A stretch of 64,000 nucleotides of DNA from Amycolatopsis sp. CA-126428 (GCF_002904335.1 NZ_PPHF01000016.1:115166-179165), one strand, 5' to 3'; counted from the stretch's first letter, positions 42,486 to 51,097 are shown. Translations and numbers: made by a program. Notes: generated by a model from the letters alone, not told the origin.

Positions 42486-43733
42486 ATGCGAACTCCGAAA
42501 CTGCTCCTGCTCGCGCTGGCCGTGGCGGCCGGCGCACTGGCCCTGCCCGGGACGGCGAGCGCCGCCTACAGCGACCCGCTGACGACGACGGCCAAGCAGA
42601 ACCTGGTGTGGCACGCCACGCCGGCCGCCGCGCTGACCGCGCTGGACGGCGCGCTGCCGAACGTCAGCCTCAACACCGTCGTCAACGACACCAGCTATGA
42701 CATGACCGGCTGCACCGCGGTGGAGAAGGCCGCGCTGCCCAAGGCACCGGTGGCCACCAAGTCGCTGTGCTGGGACGCCGACCGCGCCGGGACGACGACG
42801 TGGAGCCCCCAGGGCATCACGACCTCCGGCGACGCCGACGACGACGGGAAGTGGGGCGACGACAAGGTCATCCTGTCCGGCTGGCACGGCACCGACGCGC
42901 TCGGCCGCTACAACGACGCGCGGATCCAGGCGATCAACTACAACGACCCGGCCAAGGCGTCGTACCGGATGATGTACCTGGGCGTGCCGAACAGCACCGG
43001 CACCAGCTTCTCCGCGGCCCAGGCCCACATGGGCGGGATGGCCTGGTACGGCGACAAGATCTACGTGACGGCCGAAGGCAGCACTTCGACCGCCATCCGC
43101 GTCTTCAGCACCAAGCACATCCTGCAGATGACCGACACGACGTCGAACGCGATCGGCAAGACCTCGGGCGGGTACGCCGCCTACACCTACAAGTACGCGA
43201 TGATGCAGGTCGGCTACTACACCTACGCGGGTGGCACCTGCAGCATGGCGTCCGACACCGGGGTGCCGTGCTTCTCGTCGATGTCGCTGGACCGCAGCAC
43301 CACCCCGGCCAGCGTAGTGACGACGGAGTACTTCTCCGACCAGACCCTCCACGGCCGTCTCTACCGCTACCCGATGGGCACGGACTACCTGCTGGCGGCG
43401 TCGTCGGGCACGGTGGCCGCGAGCGAGGCACTGCGCAGCTCGGTCGGCAACATGCAGGGCGTGCTGTCGAACAACGGCAAGTGGTACGTGGCGCACAGCT
43501 CGGCGACGATCAACGGCCAGCTCTGGAGCCAGACCACGGCGAAGAGCAGCTCGGCGACGTGCGCCACCGGCACCACGGCCTGCTGGGCGGTCCACCCGGA
43601 GGCCTTGACCTACGACTGGTCGACCGGCCTGGTGTGGTCCCAGTCGGAGTGGTCGACGGCCGACTGCACGGCGAAGGACCAGACCTGCGGCCGTTCGGTC
43701 TTCGCGGTGCCGCTGTCTTCGCTGCCCGCGTGA
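42486..43733 (+). CDS. secreted protein of unknown function, paralogue of 28936-30129
   Basis: This 415-residue protein has a signal peptide (MRTPKLLLLALAV, cleavage ASAAY) and an acidic, beta-rich mature domain with repeated Trp/Tyr/Gly strands (MGGMAWYGDKIYVTAEGSTSTAIRVFS, KTSGGYAAYTYKYAMMQVG). It shares its whole plan with the secreted protein at 28936-30129, and both genes have GTACAA direct repeats upstream. It was not recognised as a known enzyme; a propeller-type binding protein or lyase is possible. Confidence 0.72.
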   Translation: MRTPKLLLLALAVAAGALALPGTASAAYSDPLTTTAKQNLVWHATPAAALTALDGALPNVSLNTVVNDTSYDMTGCTAVEKAALPKAPVATKSLCWDADRAGTTTWSPQGITTSGDADDDGKWGDDKVILSGWHGTDALGRYNDARIQAINYNDPAKASYRMMYLGVPNSTGTSFSAAQAHMGGMAWYGDKIYVTAEGSTSTAIRVFSTKHILQMTDTTSNAIGKTSGGYAAYTYKYAMMQVGYYTYAGGTCSMASDTGVPCFSSMSLDRSTTPASVVTTEYFSDQTLHGRLYRYPMGTDYLLAASSGTVAASEALRSSVGNMQGVLSNNGKWYVAHSSATINGQLWSQTTAKSSSATCATGTTACWAVHPEALTYDWSTGLVWSQSEWSTADCTAKDQTCGRSVFAVPLSSLPA

Positions 43734-43734
43734 G

Positions 43735-43880
43735 CTGAACCAAGACGCCAGCAAGGACGCTCCGAGCGCCGTGATCAGGTAGACGACCTGGCGCCCGGAG
43801 CGTTCCTCGCGCGATCAGACCGTTCTCGCGCAGGACTTTCAGGTGCTGCGACACGGAAGCCGTGCCCCGCCGGATTCCCG
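43735..43880 (-). pseudogene. ArsR-family regulator fragment with a frameshift
   Basis: On the minus strand, AGIRRGTASVSQHLKVLRE then NGLIAR reads as an ArsR recognition helix. It then continues in another frame as ERSGRQVVYLITALGASLLA, the expected wing and C-terminal helix. One extra base near 43805-43809 breaks the frame. The N-terminal helices before the HTH are missing, so this is a decayed remnant (or a sequencing error in a truncated gene). Confidence 0.65.
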
Positions 43881-43909
43881 CTGACCGGCGCTGCGCACGG
43901 CGGCGGCGG

Positions 43910-44110
43910 TCAGGCGCCGGGGTGGCCGCAGGCGTAGACGTTCGCCGAGGCCAGCGTCACGCAGGCGGGACAGGTGTTGACCGGCCGCTCCCGGCGGCCG
44001 AAGTAGGGGTGGCGGGCGCCGCACAACGCCTGGAGCACGTCCCCGGGCCGGGGATCCGGGTGGCACCGGGGACAGTAGGCGTGCGCGGCGCGTTCGACGT
44101 CGGCGGTCAT
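43910..44110 (-). CDS. small zinc-ribbon-like hypothetical protein
   Basis: This 66-residue cysteine-rich protein has CPRC and CPAC pairs plus further Cys and His residues, consistent with a zinc ribbon. The ATG (44110) is 1 nt after the DUF6010-like gene's stop on the same strand, and both codons lie inside a perfect 40-bp palindrome. Small proteins like this occur in many actinomycetes without known role. Confidence 0.6.
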   Translation of the reverse strand: MTADVERAAHAYCPRCHPDPRPGDVLQALCGARHPYFGRRERPVNTCPACVTLASANVYACGHPGA

Positions 44111-44141
44111 GTCACCCGGGTACCCGGGTGACATGACCGCC
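44102..44141. repeat. perfect 40-bp palindrome at a gene junction
   Basis: Every base from 44102 to 44121 pairs with 44122-44141, centred on GGGTACCC. It spans the stop of the DUF6010-like gene and the start codon of the zinc-ribbon gene. In RNA it would bury that start. Confidence 0.85.
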
Positions 44142-44525
44142 AACCCGCCGCCACGCCCACACGGACCGGCCGCCGGTGAAGCACCAGATCGCGATGACCG
44201 GGTCGCAGATCGCGCAGCCGAACGACGAGCCGTGGGCGAACGGCAGGATCGGCTGGCCCTTGAGGTGGTGGACGATGTCCCAGCCGGTGTGCAGCAGCCA
44301 GCCGACGCCGATGAACGTCCACGAGTCGAGCCCGCGGAACGCGACGTAGGTCAGCAGCGCGCAGAACACCAGCTCCCACGGCCCGAGCGCGCCGCCGGAA
44401 AGGTAGGCCGCTCCCGCCCCGCCCACCATGACGGCGTTGAACCGCTGCCGGTGCCGCTCCGGGATCAGGGAGTTGAGCATGACGTAGGCGAGGCCGATGA
44501 GGATCGGCGCCAGGATCTCGATCAC
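44112..44525 (-). CDS. DUF6010-like membrane protein
   Basis: This 137-residue protein has four TM helices. The segments GWDIVHHLKGQPILPFAHGSSFGCAICDPVIAIWCFTGG match the DUF6010 family. The last residues (HVTRVPG) are encoded inside the 40-bp palindrome, so the native C-terminus may have been altered. The start is GTG with a weak ribosome site. Function unknown. Confidence 0.75.
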   Translation of the reverse strand: MIEILAPILIGLAYVMLNSLIPERHRQRFNAVMVGGAGAAYLSGGALGPWELVFCALLTYVAFRGLDSWTFIGVGWLLHTGWDIVHHLKGQPILPFAHGSSFGCAICDPVIAIWCFTGGRSVWAWRRVGGHVTRVPG

Positions 44526-44605
44526 GGGGTTCGACGTTAGGAATCGGTGGTCTCGGCCGACAGTGGCCCGGAAGTCAGGGGGCGCCGAGATCTGGCCACC
44601 GGTTC

Positions 44606-44625
44606 TAACTCAATCGATTGACTTA
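44606..44625. promoter_or_regulatory. TetR-type operator candidate
   Basis: TAACTCAATCGATTGACTTA is a 20-bp near-perfect palindrome (9 of 10 pairs) about 20 bp before the leader ORF and 77 bp before the hydrolase gene. The TetR gene downstream is the likely binder. Confidence 0.6.
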
Positions 44626-44645
44626 AAATGAGGTACGCTGCGGCC

Positions 44646-44705
44646 ATGACCCGACCGAGCCCGCGCGCTCCCGCGAGAAGCCGTCGCGGTGCGGTGCGGC
44701 CGTGA
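44646..44705 (+). CDS. possible 19-residue leader ORF
   Basis: ATG 44646 opens a 19-codon frame, Arg/Pro-rich, whose TGA overlaps the hydrolase GTG (GTGA). GAGG lies 12 nt upstream. It may couple translation or simply be chance. Confidence 0.3.
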   Translation: MTRPSPRAPARSRRGAVRP

Positions 44706-45592
44706 CCGTGCCGTGGTCCGCGGTGGCGCCCGAGCTGCGCGGCCGGGTCCGGTGGGTGCCGCGCTTGCCGCTGGAGCGGGCCTGGGTGCGGCGCCTGGTG
44801 CGGGCGGCGAGCGCGCGGACGCGGCCGCCGTCACTGCCGGACGTCACCGTCGAGCTGCGCCCCGGCCTGCGCGTGTACCGGCCGCGGGCGCCCCGGTCGG
44901 GCCGCACGCTGCTGTGGATCCACGGCGGCGGCCTGGTCATCGGCGGGGCGGCCCAGGACGACCGGTTCTGCGCGGGGACGGCGGCCGGGCTCGGCATCAC
45001 CGTCGTGTCGGCCGAATACCGCCTCGCGCCGGAACACCCGTACCCGGCGGCGCTCGAGGACTGTCTCGCCGCCTGGACGTGGCTGCGGGGCCACGTCGCC
45101 GCCGAGCAGGTGGTCGTCGGCGGCCAGAGCGCCGGCGGCGGGCTCGCCGCGGCGCTCGTGCAGCGCTTGCACGACGAGGGCGAGCGACCGCGTGCGCAGT
45201 GGCTGTTCTGCCCGATGCTCGACGACCGCACCGCCGCCCGCCGCGGACTCGACACCGCCGGGCACCGCGTCTGGGACAACCGCCTCAACCGCTTCGGCTG
45301 GCGGGCCTACCTCGGGACCGAACCGGGCGCGCCGGTCGTGCCGCTGTACGCGGTCCCCGCGCGGCGGGACGACGTCACCGGGCTGCCGGAGACCTGGATC
45401 GGCGTCGGCGACATCGACCTGTTCCACGACGAAGCCGCCGAATACGCGCGGCGCCTACGCGCGGCGGGTGTCGCCACCACGTTCCACGTCGTGCCCCGAG
45501 GGCCGCACGGGTTCGAGGCCTGGGCGCCGTCGAGCGAGCTCAGCCGCCGCTACCTGGCCGCGGCGCGGGCGTGGCTGGGCCGGCTCCGGTGA
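44702..45592 (+). CDS. alpha/beta hydrolase, HSL-type esterase
   Basis: This 296-residue cytoplasmic protein has the oxyanion motif LLWIHGGGLVIGG, SAEYRLAPEHPYPAALEDC, nucleophile Ser in GGQSAGGGLAAAL, Asp in GVGDIDLFHDEA and His in RGPHGFEAW. This is the hormone-sensitive-lipase/acetyl-esterase group. GTG 44702 overlaps a short upstream ORF. A TetR gene follows 52 bp downstream on the same strand and probably represses both from the palindrome at 44606. Confidence 0.9.
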   Translation: MTVPWSAVAPELRGRVRWVPRLPLERAWVRRLVRAASARTRPPSLPDVTVELRPGLRVYRPRAPRSGRTLLWIHGGGLVIGGAAQDDRFCAGTAAGLGITVVSAEYRLAPEHPYPAALEDCLAAWTWLRGHVAAEQVVVGGQSAGGGLAAALVQRLHDEGERPRAQWLFCPMLDDRTAARRGLDTAGHRVWDNRLNRFGWRAYLGTEPGAPVVPLYAVPARRDDVTGLPETWIGVGDIDLFHDEAAEYARRLRAAGVATTFHVVPRGPHGFEAWAPSSELSRRYLAAARAWLGRLR

Positions 45593-45644
45593 TCGCATCC
45601 GTAAGGTGGAGCCCGGCAGGGCGGCTGGGTGACCGGGTGGGTGG

Positions 45645-46286
45645 ATGAACGTCAAGGCGGATCGCGCGAGTGCCACGCGGGAGAGCATCCTCGTCACCGC
45701 GGAGCGGCTGTTCGCCGAGCACGGCGTGCACGCGGTGTCCAACCGGCACATCAGCGAGGCGGCCGGGCAGGGCAACAACGCCGCCGTCAACTACCACTTC
45801 GGCACCAAGGTGGACCTGGTCCGCGCCATCGCCCGCAAGCACTTCAGCCGGATCGAGCGGCTGCGCGAGGAGCTCGTCGACGCCATCGACGGCGACGGTG
45901 AGCTGCGGGACTGGGTGGCGTGCCTGGTCCGCCCGAGCACGAGCTACCTGCACGAACTGGGGGCGCCGACGTGGTTCGCGCGGTTCAGCGCCCAGGTGAT
46001 GACCGACCCGGCGCTGCGGGCGATCATCGCGGAGGAGTCGCTGTCCTCGCCGGCGCTGGCCCGCGCGGTCGAGGGCCTGAACCGCTGCCTCGACGGCCTC
46101 CCGCCCGACGTCCGCGCCGAGCGCGGCGACATGGCCCGCCAGCTGATGATCCACATGACGGCCGAGCGCGAGCGGGCCCTGGCCGAGGGCACGCCCACCC
46201 CCCGCGCGAGCTGGAACGACGCGGGGACCGGCTTGATCGACGCCGTCACCGGCCTGCTGCTCGCCCCGGTGACCCCGGCTTCCTGA
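45645..46286 (+). CDS. TetR-family transcriptional regulator
   Basis: This 213-residue protein has a TetR HTH (ESILVTAERLFAEHGVHAVSNRHISEAAG, NNAAVNYHFGTKVDLVRAI) and a helical effector domain with RPSTSYLHELGAPTWFARFSAQVM. It follows the esterase gene and is likely its repressor. The D-peptide cluster begins 187 bp downstream, so control of that cluster is also possible. Confidence 0.88.
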   Translation: MNVKADRASATRESILVTAERLFAEHGVHAVSNRHISEAAGQGNNAAVNYHFGTKVDLVRAIARKHFSRIERLREELVDAIDGDGELRDWVACLVRPSTSYLHELGAPTWFARFSAQVMTDPALRAIIAEESLSSPALARAVEGLNRCLDGLPPDVRAERGDMARQLMIHMTAERERALAEGTPTPRASWNDAGTGLIDAVTGLLLAPVTPAS

Positions 46287-46299
46287 CCCGCCCGGACGA

Positions 46300-46384
46300 C
46301 ACGAGTACCTGGACGGACGACTCGCGTGTCTGGAGGGTCGGCTCGCGTACCTGGACGGTCGGTTCGTCCGTGCGGATGGATCGG
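46300..46384. repeat. 21-bp imperfect tandem repeats
   Basis: Four copies (46300-46320, 46321-46341, 46342-46362, 46363-46384). The third reads CTCGCGTACCTGGACGGTCG plus G; the second differs at three bases, the outer ones more. It lies between the TetR gene and the amidohydrolase promoter. Confidence 0.75.
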
Positions 46385-46393
46385 GGCGCCGGA

Positions 46394-46413
46394 GTTCGTC
46401 GGCTCGGACGAAC
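46394..46413. promoter_or_regulatory. shared 20-bp operator, copy 1
   Basis: GTTCGTC-GGCTCG-GACGAAC: 7-bp inverted arms with a 6-bp centre, 59 bp before the amidohydrolase start. The same arms and spacing recur at 49011-49030. Confidence 0.7.
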
Positions 46414-46472
46414 GGCTGCGCCGCCGATCCTCCTAACGTCACCTCGATCGGGTGGTGACGAGGAGGCGGCGG

Positions 46473-47945
46473 GTGCGGACACTCTTGCGGGGCGGCCGGG
46501 TCGTCGATCCGGGGACCGGGTTCGACGGCGTCGCCGACGTGCTGCTGGCCGGTGGCGTCGTCGAGGCGGTCGGGGCCGGGCTGACGGCGCCGGATGCGAC
46601 CGAGGTCGACGTCAGCGGGCTCGTCGTCGGGCCCGGGTTCGTCGATCTGCACAGCCACGTCCACTCCGTCGCCGGGCAGCGGCTGCAGGCGATGGACGGC
46701 GTCACCACCGCGCTCGACCTCGAAGCCGGCCTGATGCCGGTCGAGCGGGCCTACGCCGAAGCCGCCGCGGCCGGGCGGCCCCTGCACTACGGCTTCTCCG
46801 CCTCCTGGGGCGCGGCCCGGGCGCAGGTCCTCGCCGGGATCGAGCCCGACGCGAACATCGACAGCGGCTTGGCCGTCCTGGGCAACCCCGCTTGGCAACG
46901 CTCTTCGTCGCCGGCGGAACTGACCGCCTGGCTGTCCCTTTTGGACACCGAGCTCGCGGCCGGTGCCCTCGGGATCGGCGTGCTCATGGGGTACGCGCCG
47001 CAGACCGCGCCCGGCGAGTTCCTGGCCGTCGCCCACCTCGCCGCGCAGGCCGGGGTGCCGACCTACACCCACGTGCGCGAGCTGGTCGAGGTCGACCCCG
47101 CGATCCCGGTCGACGGCTCGGCCGAGATCGCCGCCGCCGCGGGGGAGACCGGCGCCGCGATGCACCACTGCCACGTCAACAGCACCTCCGGCCACCACAT
47201 CGACCGCGTCCTCGCCACCCTCGAGGACGCCCGCCGCGCGGGCTCCCGCGTCACCGTCGAGGCCTACCCCTACGGCGCGGGCAGCACGGCGGTCGGGGCC
47301 GCCTTCATCGAGCCGGACCGTCTGCGGCTCAAGGGACTCCGGCCGTCCAGTGTGGTCATCCTCGAAACCGGGGAACGCGTGCGCGACGAAGCCCGCCTGC
47401 GGCAGCTGCGGCGGGACGACCCGGGCGCGCCGTGCCTGCTGGAGTTCCTCGACGAAGAGGACCCCCGCGAACGCGCGCTGCTGCACCGGGCCCTGGCCTT
47501 CCCCGACGCCGTCGTCGCCAGTGACGCGATGCCCGTGTCGTGGCCGGACGGCCGCGGCGAAAGCACCGAGTGGCCGCTGCCGCCCGGCGGCCGGACGCAC
47601 CCGCGCACCGCGGGCACCTTCGCCAAGACCCTGCGGCTGATGGTCCGCGAAGCGGGCGCCTGGAGCTGGCTCGAGGCGTTCCGGCGCTGCTCGTACCTGC
47701 CCGCGCGGCTGCTCGACGACGTCGCGCCCGCCGCCCGCCGCAAGGGCCACCTGGCCACCGGAGCAGACGCCGACCTCGTCGTCCTCGACCCGGACCGCAT
47801 CACCGACACCGCCACCTACGCCGACCCGACCCGGCCCTCGCACGGCGTCCGGCACCTGTACGTCGCCGGAGTTCCGGTGGTTCGCGAAGGAAAGCTGGAC
47901 CGGGAAGCGCTGCCCGGCAAGCCGCTGCGGGGTGAGCCGAAGTGA
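46473..47945 (+). CDS. amidohydrolase, N-acyl-D-amino-acid deacylase-like
   Basis: This 490-residue amidohydrolase-superfamily protein has a beta-sandwich start ([28 protein letters not shown]), metal-binding LHSHVHS (HxH), [11 protein letters not shown], further His in YTHVREL and [15 protein letters not shown], a metal Asp in VVASDAMP and the C-terminal [15 protein letters not shown]. It is closest in style to D-aminoacylase and dipeptide hydrolases of this fold. AGGAGG lies 6 nt before GTG 46473. It starts the cluster and overlaps the next gene by GTGA. Likely role: freeing N-acylated D-residues. Confidence 0.83.
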   Translation: MRTLLRGGRVVDPGTGFDGVADVLLAGGVVEAVGAGLTAPDATEVDVSGLVVGPGFVDLHSHVHSVAGQRLQAMDGVTTALDLEAGLMPVERAYAEAAAAGRPLHYGFSASWGAARAQVLAGIEPDANIDSGLAVLGNPAWQRSSSPAELTAWLSLLDTELAAGALGIGVLMGYAPQTAPGEFLAVAHLAAQAGVPTYTHVRELVEVDPAIPVDGSAEIAAAAGETGAAMHHCHVNSTSGHHIDRVLATLEDARRAGSRVTVEAYPYGAGSTAVGAAFIEPDRLRLKGLRPSSVVILETGERVRDEARLRQLRRDDPGAPCLLEFLDEEDPRERALLHRALAFPDAVVASDAMPVSWPDGRGESTEWPLPPGGRTHPRTAGTFAKTLRLMVREAGAWSWLEAFRRCSYLPARLLDDVAPAARRKGHLATGADADLVVLDPDRITDTATYADPTRPSHGVRHLYVAGVPVVREGKLDREALPGKPLRGEPK

Positions 47946-49063
47946 TCGACGACATCGAGACGCTCGTCCGGTGCGAGTCGCCTTCGGCCGACCACGAAGC
48001 CGTCGCGCGCAGCGCCGAGGTCGTCGCCGGGATCGGCCGCCGCCTGCTCGGCGTCGAGCCCGAACGGATCGTCACCGACGGCCGCACGCACCTTCGCTGG
48101 CGGTTCGGCGACGGCCCGCCCCGGGTCCTGCTGCTCGGCCACCACGACACCGTGTGGCCGCTGGGCTCCCTGCGCACGCACCCCTTCGAAGTCCGCGACG
48201 GGATCCTGCGCGGACCCGGCTGCTTCGACATGAAGGCCGGGGTCGTGATGGCCCTGCACGCCGCCGCCGCGCTGCCCGGCCGCGACGGTCTTTCGATCCT
48301 CGTCACCGGCGACGAAGAAATCGGCTCGCCGCTGTCCCGCACCTTGATCGAAGAGGAAGCCAAGAGCTGCGACGCGGTCTTCGTGCTCGAAGCCTCGGCC
48401 GACGGTGGCGCGCTGAAGACGCGCCGCAAAGGTGTTTCCCTCTACCAGGTCGAGGTCGAAGGCCGTGCCGCGCACGCCGGGCTCGAACCGGAAAAGGGTG
48501 TCAACGCGGGGGTCGAGGTCGCCCACCAGATCCTCGCGATCGCCGCGCTCGCCGACGCGGACCTGGGCACCACCGTCGTGCCGACCGCGCTGACGGCCGG
48601 GACCACGACGAACACCGTGCCCGCCAAGGCGAGCGTCGCGGTCGACGTGCGGGTGTGGGACGCGGCCGAACAAGAGCGCGTCGACCGCGCCATCAGAAAC
48701 CTCGCACCGGTGCACGAAGAGGCCCGGATCCACATCGTCGGCGGCATCAACCGCGCACCGCTGGACGCGGGAGCGTCTTCGGAGCTGTTCGTGCTCGCGA
48801 ACGAACTCGCGGCCGGGACCCTCACCCAGGCCGCGGTCGGCGGCGCGTCGGACGGCAATTTCACGGCGGGACTGGGCATTCCGACGCTCGACGGACTCGG
48901 CGCGGTGGGCGGGGGAGCGCACGCCGACGACGAACACGTCGTCGTCGCGGAGCTGGCCCGGCGGACCGCGCTGCTCGCCGCGCTCACCGAAACCGTGCTG
49001 GCGCAACGCAGTTCGTCCGATCCGACGAACGCGCACGAAGAATCCGGTGCGGGACAACGGTGA
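47942..49063 (+). CDS. M20 metallohydrolase, candidate N-succinyl-L-amino acid desuccinylase
   Basis: This 373-residue dizinc hydrolase has [12 protein letters not shown], the bridging Asp in [10 protein letters not shown], catalytic Glu pair in VTGDEEIGS, and the last His in [11 protein letters not shown]. It belongs to the glutamate-carboxypeptidase/ArgE-like M20 group. The GTG overlaps the preceding stop. In the Geobacillus D-to-L pathway an M20 enzyme removes succinate from N-succinyl-L-amino acids after racemisation; its place beside GNAT and racemase genes suggests the same role. Confidence 0.86.
   Translation: MIDDIETLVRCESPSADHEAVARSAEVVAGIGRRLLGVEPERIVTDGRTHLRWRFGDGPPRVLLLGHHDTVWPLGSLRTHPFEVRDGILRGPGCFDMKAGVVMALHAAAALPGRDGLSILVTGDEEIGSPLSRTLIEEEAKSCDAVFVLEASADGGALKTRRKGVSLYQVEVEGRAAHAGLEPEKGVNAGVEVAHQILAIAALADADLGTTVVPTALTAGTTTNTVPAKASVAVDVRVWDAAEQERVDRAIRNLAPVHEEARIHIVGGINRAPLDAGASSELFVLANELAAGTLTQAAVGGASDGNFTAGLGIPTLDGLGAVGGGAHADDEHVVVAELARRTALLAALTETVLAQRSSSDPTNAHEESGAGQR
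49011..49030. promoter_or_regulatory. shared 20-bp operator, copy 2
   Basis: GTTCGTC-CGATCC-GACGAAC inside the 3' end of the M20 gene, 65 bp before the chosen GNAT start (56 bp before ATG 49087). The flanking A and G are also the same as in copy 1. Confidence 0.7.
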
Positions 49064-49095
49064 CCGGCGGCGAGCGTCCGGAAAGGATGGTGGGC

Positions 49096-49980
49096 GTGAC
49101 AGAAGTCGTGACGAACACAGCCCCGCCGCTGCGGGACGAGGCCGCCGCCGCCGCGGCCGGTGCCGCCCTCGCCTCGGGCGTCCGGATCCGGACCCTGGCC
49201 GAGGTCGCCGACCTGGCCGCGGTGTCGCGGCTCTTCGAATCGATCTGGCGGCCCGCACCGGGAAACCCCCTGGTCACCGCCGAACTGCTGCGGGCGATGG
49301 CTTCGGCGGGCAACTACGTCGCCGGGGCCTTCGACGGACCCGAGCTGCTCGGCGCCTGCTTCGGGTTCTTCGGTGAACCCGCGAAGGGAGGACTGCACAG
49401 CCACATCGCCGGGGTCGCGACTCCCGGGCACGGCCGCGGCATCGGCTTCGCGCTGAAGCTGCACCAGCGCGCGTGGGCGCTGCGCCAGGGGGTCGCGGAG
49501 ATCTCCTGGACGTTCGACCCGCTGGTGCGCCGCAACGCCCACTTCAACCTGACCAAGCTCGCCGCCCGCCCGGCGCACTACCTGCCGGACTTCTACGGCC
49601 CGATGCAGGACGGCATCAACGGCACCGGCGACACCGACCGCCTGATGGTCGCCTGGGACCTGGCGAGCCCGCCGGTGCGGACGGCCGCCGCCGGCCGGCC
49701 GGACCGGGTGGACGCGGCGGCGCTGCGGGCCCGGGGAGCCGCCGTCGCGCTGGCGGCCGGCCCGGACGGCGGCCCGGTCACCGGTGCCGCGGACGCGCCG
49801 GTGGTGCTGGTCGCCGTCCCGCCGGACATCGAGGCGCTCCGGCGCACCGACCCGGACCAGGGCCGGGCGTGGCGCGTCGCGCTGCGGGAGGTGCTGGGCG
49901 GCCTGCTCGCCGGCGGCGCCTCGGTCACCGGATTCGATCGTGCCGGCTGGTACGTGCTCAGCAAGGAGCCTTCGTCGTGA
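49096..49980 (+). CDS. GNAT-like acyltransferase, candidate D-amino acid N-succinyltransferase
   Basis: This ~294-residue protein has a GNAT-type core: VRIRTLAEVADLAAVSRLFESIW, GGLHSHIAGVATPGHGRGIGFALKLHQRAWAL (acyl-CoA pyrophosphate loop GHGRGIG) and ISWTFDPLVRRNAHFN. This is the COG3375-like group that sits beside N-succinylamino acid racemase genes and, in Geobacillus, succinylates D-amino acids. Starts at 49087 and 49096 are possible; AAAGG favours 49096. Its stop overlaps the racemase GTG. Confidence 0.82.
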   Translation: MTEVVTNTAPPLRDEAAAAAAGAALASGVRIRTLAEVADLAAVSRLFESIWRPAPGNPLVTAELLRAMASAGNYVAGAFDGPELLGACFGFFGEPAKGGLHSHIAGVATPGHGRGIGFALKLHQRAWALRQGVAEISWTFDPLVRRNAHFNLTKLAARPAHYLPDFYGPMQDGINGTGDTDRLMVAWDLASPPVRTAAAGRPDRVDAAALRARGAAVALAAGPDGGPVTGAADAPVVLVAVPPDIEALRRTDPDQGRAWRVALREVLGGLLAGGASVTGFDRAGWYVLSKEPSS

Positions 49981-51080
49981 AACTCACCGGTGTGGAACTC
50001 CTCCGCGTGCGGATGCCGTTGGTGGCCCCGTTCCGGACGTCGTTCGGGACGCAGTCCGCACGCGAACTGCTGCTCCTGCGCGTGGTGACGTCCGAGGGCG
50101 AAGGCTGGGGCGAGTGCGGGGCGATGGCCGGCCCGCTCTACTCCCCGGAGTACATCGACGGCGTCGAGCACGTGCTGCAGGCCTTCCTCGTGCCCGCGCT
50201 CCTCGCCGCCGGAGAACTCACGGCGCACAAGGTCACGCCGCTGCTGGCGAAGTTCAAGGGCCACCGGATGGCCAAGGCCGCGCTGGAAATGGCCGTGCTC
50301 GACGCCGAGCTGCGCGCGCACGGCCTGTCCTTCGGCACGGCGCTCGGGTCCACAGCGGACTCCGTGCCGTGCGGGGTGTCGGTCGGGATCATGGACTCGA
50401 TCCCGCAGCTGGTGGACGTCGTCGGCGGCTACCTCGACGCCGGGTACCTCCGCATCAAGCTGAAGATCGAGCCCGGCTGGGACGTCGAGCCGGTGCGCGC
50501 GGTCCGCGAACGCTTCGGCGACGACCTCCTGCTGCAGGTCGACGCGAACACCGCGTACACGCTCTCGGACGTCCCGCAGCTGCAACGGCTCGACCCGTTC
50601 GGGCTGCTGCTGATCGAGCAGCCCCTGGAAGAGGAGGACGTGCTCGGCCACGCCGAGCTGGCCCGGCACCTCCGGACACCGATCTGCCTGGACGAGACCG
50701 TCGTGTCGGCGGCCGCGGCCGCGGCCGCGATCCGGCTCGGCGCCTGCCGGATCGTCAACATCAAGCCCAGCCGGGTCGGCGGCTACCTGGAAGCGCGGCG
50801 GGTGCACGACGTCTGCGCCGCGCACGGCATCCCGGTCTGGTGCGGCGGGATGCTCGAAACCGGGCTCGGCCGGGCCGCCAACGTCGCGCTGGCGTCGCTG
50901 CCCGGGTTCACCCTGCCCGGCGACACCTCGGCGTCGGACCGGTTCTACCGCACCGACATCACCGAGCCGTTCGTGCTCGAGGCCGGACGGCTGCCGGTGC
51001 CGTCCGGGCCCGGTCTCGGCGTCACGCCGATCCCGGAGCGGCTGGCCGAGGTGACCACCGCGAAGTCCTGGCTCGCCTAG
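49977..51080 (+). CDS. N-succinyl/N-acylamino acid racemase (enolase superfamily)
   Basis: This 367-residue MLE-subgroup enzyme has KLKIEPGWD (Lys161, Lys163), VDAN (Asp189), IEQPLE (Glu214), CLDET (Asp239) and NIKPSRVGGYLEA (Lys263), the full two-lysine racemase set. Numbering and sequence agree with the Amycolatopsis N-acylamino acid racemase as I recall it. It racemises N-succinyl- or N-acyl-amino acids; many homologues also have o-succinylbenzoate synthase activity, but no menaquinone genes are nearby. AAGGAG precedes GTG 49977, which overlaps the GNAT stop. Confidence 0.95.
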   Translation: MKLTGVELLRVRMPLVAPFRTSFGTQSARELLLLRVVTSEGEGWGECGAMAGPLYSPEYIDGVEHVLQAFLVPALLAAGELTAHKVTPLLAKFKGHRMAKAALEMAVLDAELRAHGLSFGTALGSTADSVPCGVSVGIMDSIPQLVDVVGGYLDAGYLRIKLKIEPGWDVEPVRAVRERFGDDLLLQVDANTAYTLSDVPQLQRLDPFGLLLIEQPLEEEDVLGHAELARHLRTPICLDETVVSAAAAAAAIRLGACRIVNIKPSRVGGYLEARRVHDVCAAHGIPVWCGGMLETGLGRAANVALASLPGFTLPGDTSASDRFYRTDITEPFVLEAGRLPVPSGPGLGVTPIPERLAEVTTAKSWLA

Positions 51081-51097
51081 CGAAACGAGAGGTCCCC

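Noticed and set aside
40404..43754. Very long minus-strand open frame over the ADH, reductase and secreted genes
   Set aside because: It spans three well-supported plus-strand genes and has shadow composition. Only its first codons match the ArsR remnant.
46452..46472. Upstream GTG start for the amidohydrolase
   Set aside because: It lies before the AGGAGG site that correctly positions GTG 46473, and it would add a short Arg-rich tail absent from the family.
49977..51080. Reading the racemase as MenC (o-succinylbenzoate synthase) for menaquinone synthesis
   Set aside because: No other men genes are present, and the GNAT and M20 neighbours fit the N-succinylamino acid racemase route.
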